From positions 1 to 50,771 of the forward strand of contig JANDJJ010000007.1 of assembly GCA_024330945.1 (NCBI GenBank): DNA of 50,771 nt, read 5' to 3'. This DNA is from Nitrospira sp. GTDB taxonomy: Bacteria; Nitrospirota; Nitrospiria; Nitrospirales; Nitrospiraceae. This document shows positions 26,680 through 36,018 of the stretch, piece after piece; the stretch's first letter is position 1, and each line of letters starts with the position of its first letter. The translations under genes and the position numbers were made by a program. The notes below the pieces were generated by a model, which saw only the letters and a program-made list of their open reading frames with translations, was not told where the DNA came from and made no database searches.

Positions 26680-27927
26680 CTATCCTACTGAGACGACCGA
26701 CTGGGGATGACAGCCGGCTCGCAAGTTTCTCACTTCGGTCAGAAGTTCATCCGCCAACTTTCGTTTCGACATCAACTCTAATTCCCTCTGCCGCCCTTCG
26801 CGCGTCAGAATGACGGCCGCATTGCTATCGCTCCCAAAGCCGGCACCCGCTCGTGTCACATCGTTGGCGACGATCATATCGAGCCCCTTCTCTTTCAATT
26901 TGACCTCTGCATGAGCGACAAGCCGTTCGGTCTCAGCGGCGAACCCGACCAAAATCTGACTGGTTTTCCGAGCGGACAGCATCGCCAGAATATCAGGTGT
27001 TGGCTCAAGCTCAAGCGCAAGCGATGACCGGCCGTGTTTTTTCAATTTGTGCGGCGCTTGTTCTTTGGGGCGAAAGTCCGCGACGGCGGCGGCCATAACG
27101 ACAACGGTCGCCCATGAAAACCGTCGGCAGAGCGCTTCCGCCATCTCTTTCGCCGTCGTGACGGAAATGACCTCCACGCCGGACGGCCTGGTCAAAGAGG
27201 TCGGCCCTGTTACCAATACCACGTTGGCCCCCCGATCTCGTGCCGCCTCCGCAATGGCATACCCCATCTTGCCCGACGATCGATTAGAAATGAATCGCAC
27301 AGGATCGATCGCCTCTTGCGTGGGGCCTGCGGATATCAACACGTTCTGTCCTTGCCAATCCGATCGCGGAGTCAAAGCCGCCAAGACCGCCTCAATAATG
27401 TTCGATTCCGTTGCCAACCTTCCCTGCGCCACCTGCCCGGAAGCCAACGGGCCCTCTTCCGGATCAATCACGCGTACGCCGCGGGCTCGAAGAAGGTCCA
27501 CGTGCTCAACCACGGTGGGATGCTGCCACATCCCACCGTCCATAGCCGGCGCGACGATAAGAGGACAGCGCGAAGCCAGCAACATGGTGGACAACACGTC
27601 ATCCGCCAATCCCAAGGCCGCCTTCGCCAGAAAATTGGCCGTCGCGGGAGCAACCACGAACGCATGCGCGTTCTCGGAAACGGTGAGGTGCTTCATTTCC
27701 TCATGCGCGTGAAACAAATCCGTGACGACCGGTTCTCCGGACAGGACTTCGAAAGTCAGGGGAGCGACAAATTTCGTCGCGGCCGCCGTCATGACGACCG
27801 ACACGGCGGCACCCTGCGCCTTGAACGTCCGCAACAATGAAACGGCTTTATAGGCGGCGATACTCCCCGTCACTCCTAAGACAAGCCGCTTTCCCTGCAA
27901 GATTCCCGGTGAACGATCCGGCTCCAT
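26680..27927 (-). CDS. coaBC: Bifunctional phosphopantothenoylcysteine decarboxylase/synthetase
   Basis: Two consecutive steps of coenzyme A synthesis: CoaB joins cysteine to phosphopantothenate and CoaC decarboxylates the product. The CoaC flavoprotein domain spans about 1-180 and the CoaB domain about 190-410 (SAGPTQEAIDPVRFISNRSS). With a constant offset of 5 from E. coli Dfp, His75 is kept (His80), but Asn125 is Asp130 (PAMD) and Cys158 is Ser163 (LASG). The pair of changes may mark a natural sub-type rather than loss of function. It follows rpoZ by 2 bases. Confidence 0.93.
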   Translation of the reverse strand: MEPDRSPGILQGKRLVLGVTGSIAAYKAVSLLRTFKAQGAAVSVVMTAAATKFVAPLTFEVLSGEPVVTDLFHAHEEMKHLTVSENAHAFVVAPATANFLAKAALGLADDVLSTMLLASRCPLIVAPAMDGGMWQHPTVVEHVDLLRARGVRVIDPEEGPLASGQVAQGRLATESNIIEAVLAALTPRSDWQGQNVLISAGPTQEAIDPVRFISNRSSGKMGYAIAEAARDRGANVVLVTGPTSLTRPSGVEVISVTTAKEMAEALCRRFSWATVVVMAAAVADFRPKEQAPHKLKKHGRSSLALELEPTPDILAMLSARKTSQILVGFAAETERLVAHAEVKLKEKGLDMIVANDVTRAGAGFGSDSNAAVILTREGRQRELELMSKRKLADELLTEVRNLRAGCHPQSVVSVG

Positions 27928-27929
27928 GA

Positions 27930-28289
27930 CTACTCTTCAACTTGAGCTTTCGACGGCGTGGCGGTATCGTCAACGTACACGCTGAGTTCTTTCTTGATTT
28001 CCTGAGCGTCCTCGCCGGTCATCATCGCGATACGTTCGGTCTCGCCGTCTTTTCCACGCTTGGCCTCTTTCATCGCCTCGCGCGCGTTTTTTCCGGTTAA
28101 ATACGGAACTTTGCCGCGCAAGACTTCGTCGAGCGCGATGGTCGTTTCTTTGGTGAAGCGCGAACTTCCGACCGGTTTCGCCCCTTGCGTGAGATGCTTG
28201 GCCCGCTGGGCGGCAACGATCACCAACCGGTAACGAGAATCGAATTGTTCGGGCGTATACTGCGGCAACAAATCCAACATATCCCCCAT
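27930..28289 (-). CDS. rpoZ: RNA polymerase omega subunit
   Basis: The small RNA polymerase subunit that helps fold and retain beta-prime. The 119-residue protein has the omega core: SRYRLVIVAAQRAKHL (about 18-33), then KETTIALDEVLRGKV. An acidic/Lys-rich C-terminal extension follows the core. Position between gmk and coaBC is a widely conserved order. The gap to gmk is 20 bases. Confidence 0.92.
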   Translation of the reverse strand: MGDMLDLLPQYTPEQFDSRYRLVIVAAQRAKHLTQGAKPVGSSRFTKETTIALDEVLRGKVPYLTGKNAREAMKEAKRGKDGETERIAMMTGEDAQEIKKELSVYVDDTATPSKAQVEE

Positions 28290-28309
28290 AATGCTTGCTC
28301 CTCTTCTTC

Positions 28310-29026
28310 TTAGTTGGATAGAGAGTGGGTCCGATTGCTCTGCACAGCGTCTGCGTCGAGCGCAAATCGGCGCTCAAACCAGCTCGTGTCCACCCGCGAA
28401 GTTTTGAGCCGTTCCGCAAGAAAGACACTTTGCAGATCTCGAAGCGATTGCGACAAATCATCGTTCAAGACGATATACCCGTATTCATGAAAACTGCGGA
28501 TTTCTTCTTTCACCTTTTGGAGCCGGCGACGGATCTCTTCCGGAGCATCCGAGCCCCGTCCTTCAAGTCGAACCCGCAGCGTCTCAAGAGACGGTGGAAG
28601 AATAAAAATCAAGACGGCGTCTTCGAAATGTTTTTTGATTTGCAACGCGCCTTGAACATCGATTTCGAGTAATACGTCGATGCCTTGCGCCATCCTGTCG
28701 ATCAAGACCGCCCGTGGCGTCCCATACCAATTGCCGTACACATGGGCGTATTCCAAGAATTCTTGGCGAGTCACCATGTCCTGAAACACGTGCTCTTCGA
28801 CAAAATGATATTCGCGTCCGCTCTCTTCTCCGACACGCGGCTTTCTCGTCGTATAGGAGACGGAATGCCACAACCCTGGAACGGAGGCCACCAATCGCTT
28901 GCAGAGCGTCGTTTTACCCGTCCCGGACGGAGCTGAAATGACAAAAAGAATCCCTTTCCGCCGATCGGGATATTGACCTGATACATGGCCACCCTGTTGC
29001 GTCTCGACCGACATCGCGGCAGTCAT
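28310..29026 (-). CDS. gmk: Guanylate kinase
   Basis: Phosphorylates GMP to GDP. P-loop SAPSGTGKTTL (about 31-41), the GMP-binding stretch SYTTRKPRVGEESGREYHFV, and VLLEIDVQGALQIKK are intact. At 238 residues it is longer than the usual 205, with N- and C-terminal extensions. The start overlaps the yicC stop by ATGA; an ATG four codons later is an alternative. It is followed by rpoZ. Confidence 0.94.
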   Translation of the reverse strand: MTAAMSVETQQGGHVSGQYPDRRKGILFVISAPSGTGKTTLCKRLVASVPGLWHSVSYTTRKPRVGEESGREYHFVEEHVFQDMVTRQEFLEYAHVYGNWYGTPRAVLIDRMAQGIDVLLEIDVQGALQIKKHFEDAVLIFILPPSLETLRVRLEGRGSDAPEEIRRRLQKVKEEIRSFHEYGYIVLNDDLSQSLRDLQSVFLAERLKTSRVDTSWFERRFALDADAVQSNRTHSLSN

Positions 29027-29901
29027 TCCACGTTTTGGACTTGCTCGCGGAGACGTTCCAACTCCGCCTTCATCTGGACCACGGCTCCGGTGATGACAAG
29101 ATCCCCGGCTTTCGACCCAATGGTGTTCACTTCTCGTCCCATTTCCTGAATGAGAAAATCCAACGTTTTTCCAGCCGGTTGAGTGCTCTCGACCCTTTCT
29201 TGAAACTGTATCATATGGGCATTGAGTCTGACTAATTCTTCCGTAATATCGCTCCGGTCCGCGTACACGGCCAGCTCCTGGTAAAGCCGCTGAACATCCG
29301 GTATCTCCCCATTGAGCAGCCGCTGAACCCGTTCTTTCATACGGGAGAACAATTCTTGTGTCGTAAACGGAGCCCGCTCCGCAATTCGTTTCTTCAGTCC
29401 GTCGATTGTCTTCAGGCGATTCAGAAGATCACGAGCGAGCAGCGCCCCTTCTTTTTTCCTCATTGCGGCGAGGTCTTTGATCGCCTGCGCCGCGAGCTTT
29501 TCCACTAACTTCGCGAGCTTTGGATCGTCAGCCGGTTGATCCGAAAGAACGAAGATATCGCGAAACCCCGCGAAAAGTCGGATATCAAGGGAGCCTCTCA
29601 GCTTTAAGGTCCGCTGAAGAGCTCGAAGGGCGTCATGGTACTGTTTTGCCATCCAGGCGTCAAGGTGAAGAGACCTCGTGCCCGCCCTTCCTCCTTGCAA
29701 CATGACAGTCAGCTCAAGGCGGCCTCTGGTGCAGTGATCCTGCACGGTTTTTTTGAGTCGGTCCTCAAGGACTCCCATGGACTTGGGAACGCGGATCACA
29801 ACCTCCAAAAACCGGTGATTCACGGATCGCACTTCGACGGTCACGCTCCCATCCGCCCAGGCGGCCTGCCGTCGACCGAATCCCGTCATGCTTGTAATCA
29901 T
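29023..29901 (-). CDS. YicC/YloC family endoribonuclease
   Basis: Member of the YicC family; E. coli YicC is an RNase linked to small-RNA turnover and stress. MITSMTGFGR is the usual N-terminus, so ATG 29901 is chosen over the longer frame to 30018. The C-terminal DUF1732 part ends with TLDFLIQEMGREVNTIGSKA and an EQVQNVE tail, both typical. 292 residues is the family length. It overlaps nth upstream and gmk downstream by 4 bases each (ATGA), a tight three-gene unit. Confidence 0.9.
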   Translation of the reverse strand: MITSMTGFGRRQAAWADGSVTVEVRSVNHRFLEVVIRVPKSMGVLEDRLKKTVQDHCTRGRLELTVMLQGGRAGTRSLHLDAWMAKQYHDALRALQRTLKLRGSLDIRLFAGFRDIFVLSDQPADDPKLAKLVEKLAAQAIKDLAAMRKKEGALLARDLLNRLKTIDGLKKRIAERAPFTTQELFSRMKERVQRLLNGEIPDVQRLYQELAVYADRSDITEELVRLNAHMIQFQERVESTQPAGKTLDFLIQEMGREVNTIGSKAGDLVITGAVVQMKAELERLREQVQNVE

Positions 29902-30554
29902 CGTCGCTTTCCTTTCCAATGGCACAGGCCGTACAACGAACAGGCTCCACACCGGGGCGTTCGCGCGAGACACACGTATCGCCCGTGCAGCAAGAGTCGC
30001 TGGGACAGACCGATCCATTGACGTCGGGGGAACAAGCGCTGCAGATCGTGCTCAATACGTTCCGGATCATCGGAATCGGTCAAATTCAACCGATTGGCCA
30101 CACGTTTGACATGGGTATCCACAACGACGGCAGGACGGCCGAAGGCGGCGCCCAGAATAACGTTGGCGGTCTTTCTCCCCACCCCAGGAAGAGAGGTCAG
30201 TTCCTCCATCGTCGCGGGAACTTTCCCGCGAAATCGCTCCACGATCGCTCGCCCACACTCGATCACGTGCTTCGCTTTCGTTTTATAAAATCCGGTCGGC
30301 TTGATGATTGACTCGACCTCAATCGGATCCGCCTGCGCCATATGACGGGGACTCGGATATCGACGAAACAAGTCCGGCGTGACTTGATTCACCCGGCGAT
30401 CAGTGCATTGCGCGGAAAGGATCGTGGCCACCAACAATTCCCAAGGAGAATGATAGTCCAGCTCGACCTTCGCAGTTTTCATGGCCTTCATGAGAACAGC
30501 CGCAATCGCGGCCGGACGGTCGCCAGGTGGAGGTGGAGGCGTTCGCGTTGTCAC
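29898..30554 (-). CDS. nth: Endonuclease III
   Basis: Base-excision repair glycosylase and AP lyase for oxidised pyrimidines. The helix-hairpin-helix ELTSLPGVGRKTANVIL carries the catalytic Lys, and VVDTHVKRVANRL carries the catalytic Asp. The iron-sulphur motif C-x6-C-x2-C-x5-C is complete (CLARTPRCGACSLYGLC). The start is GTG at 30554 with no clear ribosome binding site. A proline-rich N-terminus precedes the domain. It follows hflX by 27 bases. Confidence 0.95.
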   Translation of the reverse strand: MTTRTPPPPPGDRPAAIAAVLMKAMKTAKVELDYHSPWELLVATILSAQCTDRRVNQVTPDLFRRYPSPRHMAQADPIEVESIIKPTGFYKTKAKHVIECGRAIVERFRGKVPATMEELTSLPGVGRKTANVILGAAFGRPAVVVDTHVKRVANRLNLTDSDDPERIEHDLQRLFPRRQWIGLSQRLLLHGRYVCLARTPRCGACSLYGLCHWKGKRR

Positions 30555-30581
30555 GGCTGGATCCCGGATCGATGTGGCCGA

Positions 30582-32306
30582 TCAATGGAAGACCAGGTCG
30601 GCGCTCTCTTGGGAGACATGCGTTGAAGAACCTTCTTGATGCCCCGGTATCAATCTTGACGTGGCCTTCTCGATCACCTCCAACAACGGCGGCCATGTTT
30701 GCGGTTGGAGCGCCGAGATGCCGATCGCATGATAGCGGCGACAGAGCAGATCCACCTGCTGAGCAGGCAGTCGATCGCACTTATTGAAGACGAGCACGCG
30801 CGGAATTTCATCCAAATCGAGATCGTTTATAATATCAGCCACGGCCGCAATCTGCATATCGATGTCCGACACGCCAGCATCGACGACGTGAAGCAACAAA
30901 TCCGCTTCGCGTAATCCTTCCAACGTCGCGCGGAACGTTCGAATCAATTCCTGGGGAAGATCGCGAATAAACCCGACGGTATCGGTCATGATGATTTCGC
31001 GGTCTCGAGGGAAACGAAGACGTCGACTCGTGGTATCCAGCGTTTCAAACAGCCGGTCTTTGGCGGACACGCAGCTACCGGTCAATTGATTCAACAGCGT
31101 AGATTTTCCTGCGTTGGTATATCCGACAAGCGACACAATCGGAAGACCGTATCGCCGGCGCCTGACTCGGCGTCGGTCTTGTTGTTTGGAAAACAGTTCC
31201 AGCTCCCGCTCAAGGCGCGTAATGCGATCACGAATCCGTCGTCGATCGGTTTCCAGTTTCGTTTCCCCAGGGCCTCTAGCTCCGATTCCGCCGCCGAGTC
31301 TGGACAGATCAGATCCTTTCCCCGAAAGTCTGGGCAGCAGGTATCGTAGCTGCGCCAGCTCGACCTGTACTTTCCCTTCACGACTGTGCGCTCTTCTGGC
31401 AAAAATATCCAGAATCAATTGCGTCCGGTCGATCACTTTGATGTCGGTCATTTCGGCGATGGCGCGCGATTGGGCGGGCGTCAACGTCTGATCGACGATC
31501 ACCATGTCCGCTCCCTGATGAAGCGTTCGGATCAACACCTCTTTCAATTTTCCGCTCCCCAGTAAATACCGTTGATGCCCCTCGTCCGTGCGTTGCACGA
31601 CGCGATCGATCACGGTTACACCGGCTGAACGGGCAAGCTCGGCAAGTTCGGTCAACCGTTCCTCCTGCTCACCTCGCCCCCGCGACGACGCGCTCACCAA
31701 AATGGCGGCCTCCTGCCCCTTCTTGATGACTTGGTGGCCACGGGAGGCTTGAACCTTTGCTTCCAGATCCTCAATAAATCGGTCGAATCGAATGGCGCAG
31801 CGGTGGAATGGAACCGCCCCCAGGACGTTGCACAGCCTATTTTCCTCGTTGGGTGGAAGAAGGTGCGCGAGATAAAAATGACCGGGGGTCCCATCGGACG
31901 AAACAGAAAGAGCGCCGATCAAGTCCAGCCGCAGATAAGCAAGATCCGTGATAGCCTCTTGGCTCAGCGGTTGATCGCGCAGTTGTGTTCGGATAAATCG
32001 CAAGCCCCGCAATGATCGAGGACCGGCCCGGAATTTTGCCGCCGTCGGAGGGGTCAAACACAAATCGGTTCCTACAATGACCTCCTGGACAATTCCACGT
32101 CGTGTCAGAACAACTCCGATGGGACGACGGACATCAAGGGTCAATTGACTCATGGCTTTGGCCAACTCCGATCCCAGGACCTGGTCCGCCGCCACACGGC
32201 GTCGATACAGCCGCTCGATCGCTGTGATTTGGCTCGGCCGAAGCCCGGCTATCTGGCCATGCACCTCAGAAATGGAGCGCCTCTTCTTTCCGAACGCCTC
32301 CGCCAT
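30582..32306 (-). CDS. hflX: GTPase HflX, long form
   Basis: Ribosome-associated GTPase that splits stalled or hibernating 70S ribosomes under stress. The C-terminal part has G1 GYTNAGKST, G3 DTVGF, G4 NKCD and the Gly-rich GGGIGARGPGETKLE segment before it. About 574 residues versus about 430 in E. coli: the extra 180 or so at the N-terminus form a separate domain (GLRPSQITAIERLYRRRV onward), as seen in some delta-proteobacteria-like lineages. ATG 32306 is preferred; a TTG at 32321 is possible. The start lies inside the tsaD 3' end (41-base overlap). Confidence 0.92.
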   Translation of the reverse strand: MAEAFGKKRRSISEVHGQIAGLRPSQITAIERLYRRRVAADQVLGSELAKAMSQLTLDVRRPIGVVLTRRGIVQEVIVGTDLCLTPPTAAKFRAGPRSLRGLRFIRTQLRDQPLSQEAITDLAYLRLDLIGALSVSSDGTPGHFYLAHLLPPNEENRLCNVLGAVPFHRCAIRFDRFIEDLEAKVQASRGHQVIKKGQEAAILVSASSRGRGEQEERLTELAELARSAGVTVIDRVVQRTDEGHQRYLLGSGKLKEVLIRTLHQGADMVIVDQTLTPAQSRAIAEMTDIKVIDRTQLILDIFARRAHSREGKVQVELAQLRYLLPRLSGKGSDLSRLGGGIGARGPGETKLETDRRRIRDRITRLERELELFSKQQDRRRVRRRRYGLPIVSLVGYTNAGKSTLLNQLTGSCVSAKDRLFETLDTTSRRLRFPRDREIIMTDTVGFIRDLPQELIRTFRATLEGLREADLLLHVVDAGVSDIDMQIAAVADIINDLDLDEIPRVLVFNKCDRLPAQQVDLLCRRYHAIGISALQPQTWPPLLEVIEKATSRLIPGHQEGSSTHVSQESADLVFH

Positions 32307-33348
32307 CGAGCGAAGACTCAACCTGAAGCGTCGGTTGAATGTCGAAGTCTCGTGTCCAGCAGGGATACGTCATCAAGGCATGCCGGCCCGCCGCAGCAAT
32401 CATGGCTGCATTGTCCGTACAATACTCAATGGGAGGCACGATAAGTCTCACTCCTTCTTGCTGTGCGCGATCCCGTAGCAGCGTCCGTAATCTGCTGTTC
32501 GCCGACACTCCCCCGACGACCGCCAGAGCGGAGAGTCTCTCCTGAGCAAGCGCAACAAATGCTTTCGTGACCAACGCGTGAACGATGGCTTCCTGATATC
32601 CTGCCGCCAGATCGGCAACGTGCCTGGTCCGCTCCTCTTGATCCATATCGCGCAGTTTGTACAGCAACGACGTTTTGAGTCCGCTGAAACTGAAATCCAA
32701 CCGACTTTTCCGATGATGGAGACGGGGAAACGGAATCGCATTCGGATCACCCTGTTTTGCAAGCTTATCGATCGCCGGCCCCCCGGGAAATTCCAAGCCC
32801 AGCATCTGTGCGCCCTTGTCAAAAGCTTCTCCAGCCGCATCATCCCTCGTACAGCCAAGTAAGGCGCAGCGGCCGTTCCGTTCCCGTCTGAACAAATGAG
32901 TATGTCCCCCGGAGACAACCAACACAATGCACGGGAGGGGAAAATCCTGATCGGCAAGCCAGGCCGAGGACATATGCCCTTCCAAATGATTGACCCCGAT
33001 CAATGGAATATTGAGGCCATAACTGAGGGCTTTGGCATAATTGACACCCACCAAGAGCGAACCCGCCAATCCCGGCCCTCTGGTCACGGCTATCGCCCCA
33101 AGGTCTTTTTTCTCGATACAGGCTTGTTTTAATGCCTCGTTGACGACTCCGTTAATCATTCCGAGATGGGCTCGGGCGGCTAATTCAGGCACCACCCCGC
33201 CGAATTTTCGGTGGACGGCAATTTGGGATGAAATGATGTTCGACAAGACCCGGCCGTCTCTATCGATGACAGCCGCGGCCGTTTCATCGCATGAGGATTC
33301 GACCCCCAGGATGGGGCGTAAATCCCATGCAGCATGACGTGCCAACAT
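32266..33348 (-). CDS. tsaD: tRNA N6-threonylcarbamoyladenosine synthase subunit TsaD
   Basis: Transfers threonylcarbamoyl to A37 of ANN-decoding tRNAs, working with TsaB and TsaE. ILGVESSCDETAAAV begins the ASKHA fold, and GVNHLEGHMSSAW carries the metal-binding His pair; GGVSANSRLR is near the C-terminus. ATG 33348 (360 residues) fits the family start; the frame extends to 33441. tsaB is also in this window (43819-44649), in a different transcription unit. It lies 143 bases after clpC. Confidence 0.94.
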   Translation of the reverse strand: MLARHAAWDLRPILGVESSCDETAAAVIDRDGRVLSNIISSQIAVHRKFGGVVPELAARAHLGMINGVVNEALKQACIEKKDLGAIAVTRGPGLAGSLLVGVNYAKALSYGLNIPLIGVNHLEGHMSSAWLADQDFPLPCIVLVVSGGHTHLFRRERNGRCALLGCTRDDAAGEAFDKGAQMLGLEFPGGPAIDKLAKQGDPNAIPFPRLHHRKSRLDFSFSGLKTSLLYKLRDMDQEERTRHVADLAAGYQEAIVHALVTKAFVALAQERLSALAVVGGVSANSRLRTLLRDRAQQEGVRLIVPPIEYCTDNAAMIAAAGRHALMTYPCWTRDFDIQPTLQVESSLDGGGVRKEEALHF

Positions 33349-33491
33349 TGTCCGGAAGCCAAGACCCGCGGATAGATTGGAAAGCCAAATTACGACACAA
33401 TCAAAAAATGACCCCTCTAGAACTTTGCAAGGGCTTGTCAAACACCCCGATCACAATCGAACCATGCGAACCATGACCGCTCTCAGAAAAT

Positions 33492-35918
33492 CTACACGCC
33501 TGCCATCGCTTCTTGTTGAATAAAAACAGGCGCACCGTCTCTCAGCACCACTTTTACTTTCCGGCACTCCTTGAAGCGGCCGCGGATGAGCTCGTCGGAG
33601 AGAGGATCGCCGATCGCCCGCTGGATCGCTCGACGCATCGGCCTCGCTCCGTACAAAGGTTCGTACCCCTCTTTGATAAGCCATTGCTTCACTTCATCAT
33701 CGACTTCTATTTCAATTCCCTTCTCAAGAAGGCGACTGTTCAGCTCCCGAATCAAAATGTCCAGAATGCTATACAGATGGTCTTTCTCCAATTGATGGAA
33801 GATAACGATTTCATCGATTCGGTTCAAAAACTCCGGGCTGAACGACTTGCGCAGCTCTCCCATCACTTCTTCCTTCTTCCGGCGGGCGACTTCATCTTCG
33901 GTGCTTTGGAACCCCAGCGAAACTCCTTTCTGGATGTTCTTGGTTCCGATATTGGACGTCATAATGACAACCGTATTCTTGAAGTCCACCTTTCGCCCCA
34001 AACTATCCGTCAACACTCCGTCGTCCAGTACTTGGAGCAAGACATTGAAGACGTCGGGATGTGCTTTCTCAATTTCATCGAACAGAACAACCGAGTACGG
34101 CCGGCGGCGAACCTTTTCTGTGAGCTGCCCTCCTTCCTCATAACCTACGTAGCCGGGCGGAGCGCCAAAAAGCCGCGAGCTGGTGAATTTTTCCTGATAT
34201 TCGGACATGTCAACCCGAATCAATGCGTCTTCGCTGTTGAAAAGAAACTCCGCCAACGTCCTCGCCAGTTCGGTCTTTCCAACCCCTGTAGGTCCCAAAA
34301 AGATGAATGAACCGATCGGCTTCTTGGCCTCTTTTAAACCGGCGCGCGACCGCCGAATCGCGCGCGCGACCGCCGAAATGGCTTCATCTTGGCCGACGAC
34401 GCGCTTATGGAGAAACTCTTCCATTCTCAGCAGCTTATTCGACTCTTCTTCTTCCAGCTTAAAAAGCGGAATGCCGGTCATCTTGGAAACCACATAGGCG
34501 ACGTCTTCTTTGCCGATCACCGGTTTATTTTTCTCTTGGCTCTTTTTCCATTCCCGCTTTGACTCGTCCAACAGTTTGCGCAGCCGTTCCTCCTCTTCCC
34601 GATAACGAACGGCTTCTTCGAAATTTTGCATGGAAATGGACAACTCTTTTTCACGAGAGACTTTTTTGAGTTCTTGTTCCATCGCCTTCAATTCCGACGG
34701 GAGCGCGTACGTCTGCAGCTTGGCACGCGAGCCCGTTTCATCGATCAAATCGATCGCCTTATCAGGCAAAAACCGATCCGTGATGTATCGATCCGAGAGC
34801 TTGACGGCTTCCACGATCGCCTCTTCCGTGATTTCGACTCCATGATGCTCTTCATACCGATCCCGCAATCCATTAATGATTTGAATCGTTTCATCAACGC
34901 TGGGCGGCTGCACATAAATGGGTTGAAATCGGCGCTTCAAGGCACCGTCTTTTTCGATATGCTTTCGGTATTCATCCAAAGTCGTCGCCCCGATACATTG
35001 AATTTCCCCTCGCGAGAGAGCGGGCTTGAGCATGTTCGACGCATCGATGGAACCCTCGGCGGCCCCGGCTCCGACCAACGTATGAAGCTCATCAATGAAA
35101 ATAATGATGTTGCCGGCCTGCACAATTTCTTTCATCACAACCTTGAGCCGTTCTTCGAATTGGCCCCTATACTTTGTACCGGCCACCAACGAGCCCAAAT
35201 CCAATGCAATGACTCGTCTGGATAACAAATTATCAGGAACTTCGGATTGGACGATTCGCTGGGCCAATCCTTCGACAATCGCGGTTTTGCCCACCCCTGA
35301 TTCGCCAATGAGAACAGGATTGTTTTTGCTTCTTCGGCTCAGGATTTGAAGAACCCGCTCGATTTCATCCGCCCTTCCGATCACCGGATCCAGTTGCCCC
35401 TCTTGAGCCAACTGGGTCAGGTCGCGCCCGAATTCATCCAGCGCCGGGGTATTGCTTTTCCGATCGCGCTCGCGGGGAGCGGACTTTCGCAAAAAAGTCA
35501 CCGTCAATTGCCGCGCGGTCAGCAAGTTGGCCCCTAAGCTTCGAAGGATTTTCCCGCCGATGCCCTCTTCTTCGCGCAGCAACCCCAGGAGAAGATGCTC
35601 GCTTCCGATGTGATTATGGCCCAACAATCTTGCTTCCTCGACTCCATACTCGATCACTTTTTTCACGCGCGGGCTGAAGGGGATCTCACCGAACGTCATG
35701 GTCGTCCCCCCCCCGGGGAGATTGCGCTCAATCTCGAGGCGAATTTGCTCGGTAGAAAGCCCCATTTTCTTCAAAATCATAAGGGCGATCCCGTCCGCCT
35801 CGCGAAGGATGGCCAAGACAAGATGCTCTGTGCCTAAGTAATCATTTTGATGTCGCTCGGCTTCCTCACGCGCAAGGATGATGATTTTTCGACCCTTGTC
35901 CGTAAATCGTTCGAACAT
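33492..35918 (-). CDS. clpC: ATP-dependent Clp protease ATP-binding subunit ClpC
   Basis: AAA+ unfoldase that feeds ClpP and also refolds aggregates. Two N-terminal Clp repeats begin at MFERFTDKGRKIIILAREEA. The first AAA module has Walker A GESGVGKT; a UVR/middle domain (NFEEAVRYREEEERLRKLL) follows; the second module has GPTGVGKT. The total is 808 residues. The ATG at 35918 follows AAGGAGG, which fixes the start. A C9/G4 run at 35706-35718 encodes part of LPGGG. No clpP or mcsAB in the window. Confidence 0.95.
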   Translation of the reverse strand: MFERFTDKGRKIIILAREEAERHQNDYLGTEHLVLAILREADGIALMILKKMGLSTEQIRLEIERNLPGGGTTMTFGEIPFSPRVKKVIEYGVEEARLLGHNHIGSEHLLLGLLREEEGIGGKILRSLGANLLTARQLTVTFLRKSAPRERDRKSNTPALDEFGRDLTQLAQEGQLDPVIGRADEIERVLQILSRRSKNNPVLIGESGVGKTAIVEGLAQRIVQSEVPDNLLSRRVIALDLGSLVAGTKYRGQFEERLKVVMKEIVQAGNIIIFIDELHTLVGAGAAEGSIDASNMLKPALSRGEIQCIGATTLDEYRKHIEKDGALKRRFQPIYVQPPSVDETIQIINGLRDRYEEHHGVEITEEAIVEAVKLSDRYITDRFLPDKAIDLIDETGSRAKLQTYALPSELKAMEQELKKVSREKELSISMQNFEEAVRYREEEERLRKLLDESKREWKKSQEKNKPVIGKEDVAYVVSKMTGIPLFKLEEEESNKLLRMEEFLHKRVVGQDEAISAVARAIRRSRAGLKEAKKPIGSFIFLGPTGVGKTELARTLAEFLFNSEDALIRVDMSEYQEKFTSSRLFGAPPGYVGYEEGGQLTEKVRRRPYSVVLFDEIEKAHPDVFNVLLQVLDDGVLTDSLGRKVDFKNTVVIMTSNIGTKNIQKGVSLGFQSTEDEVARRKKEEVMGELRKSFSPEFLNRIDEIVIFHQLEKDHLYSILDILIRELNSRLLEKGIEIEVDDEVKQWLIKEGYEPLYGARPMRRAIQRAIGDPLSDELIRGRFKECRKVKVVLRDGAPVFIQQEAMAGV

Positions 35919-35989
35919 CCTGCCTCCTTCTCCTGGACCCCGCCAGCGTAAGATCGCTCGAGAACAAACCACGCGAAAAAGTTGAATTA

Positions 35990-36018
35990 ATTTTAACCGC
36001 GGCATCCCCATGAGTCAA
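35990..36018 (-). promoter_or_regulatory. Near-consensus sigma-70 promoter for clpC
   Basis: On the minus strand, -35 TTGACT (36018-36013), a 17-base spacer and -10 TAAAAT (35995-35990) each match five of six consensus bases. The predicted leader is about 65 bases. No CIRCE (TTAGCACTC) or CtsR-type repeat is evident next to it. Confidence 0.65.
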
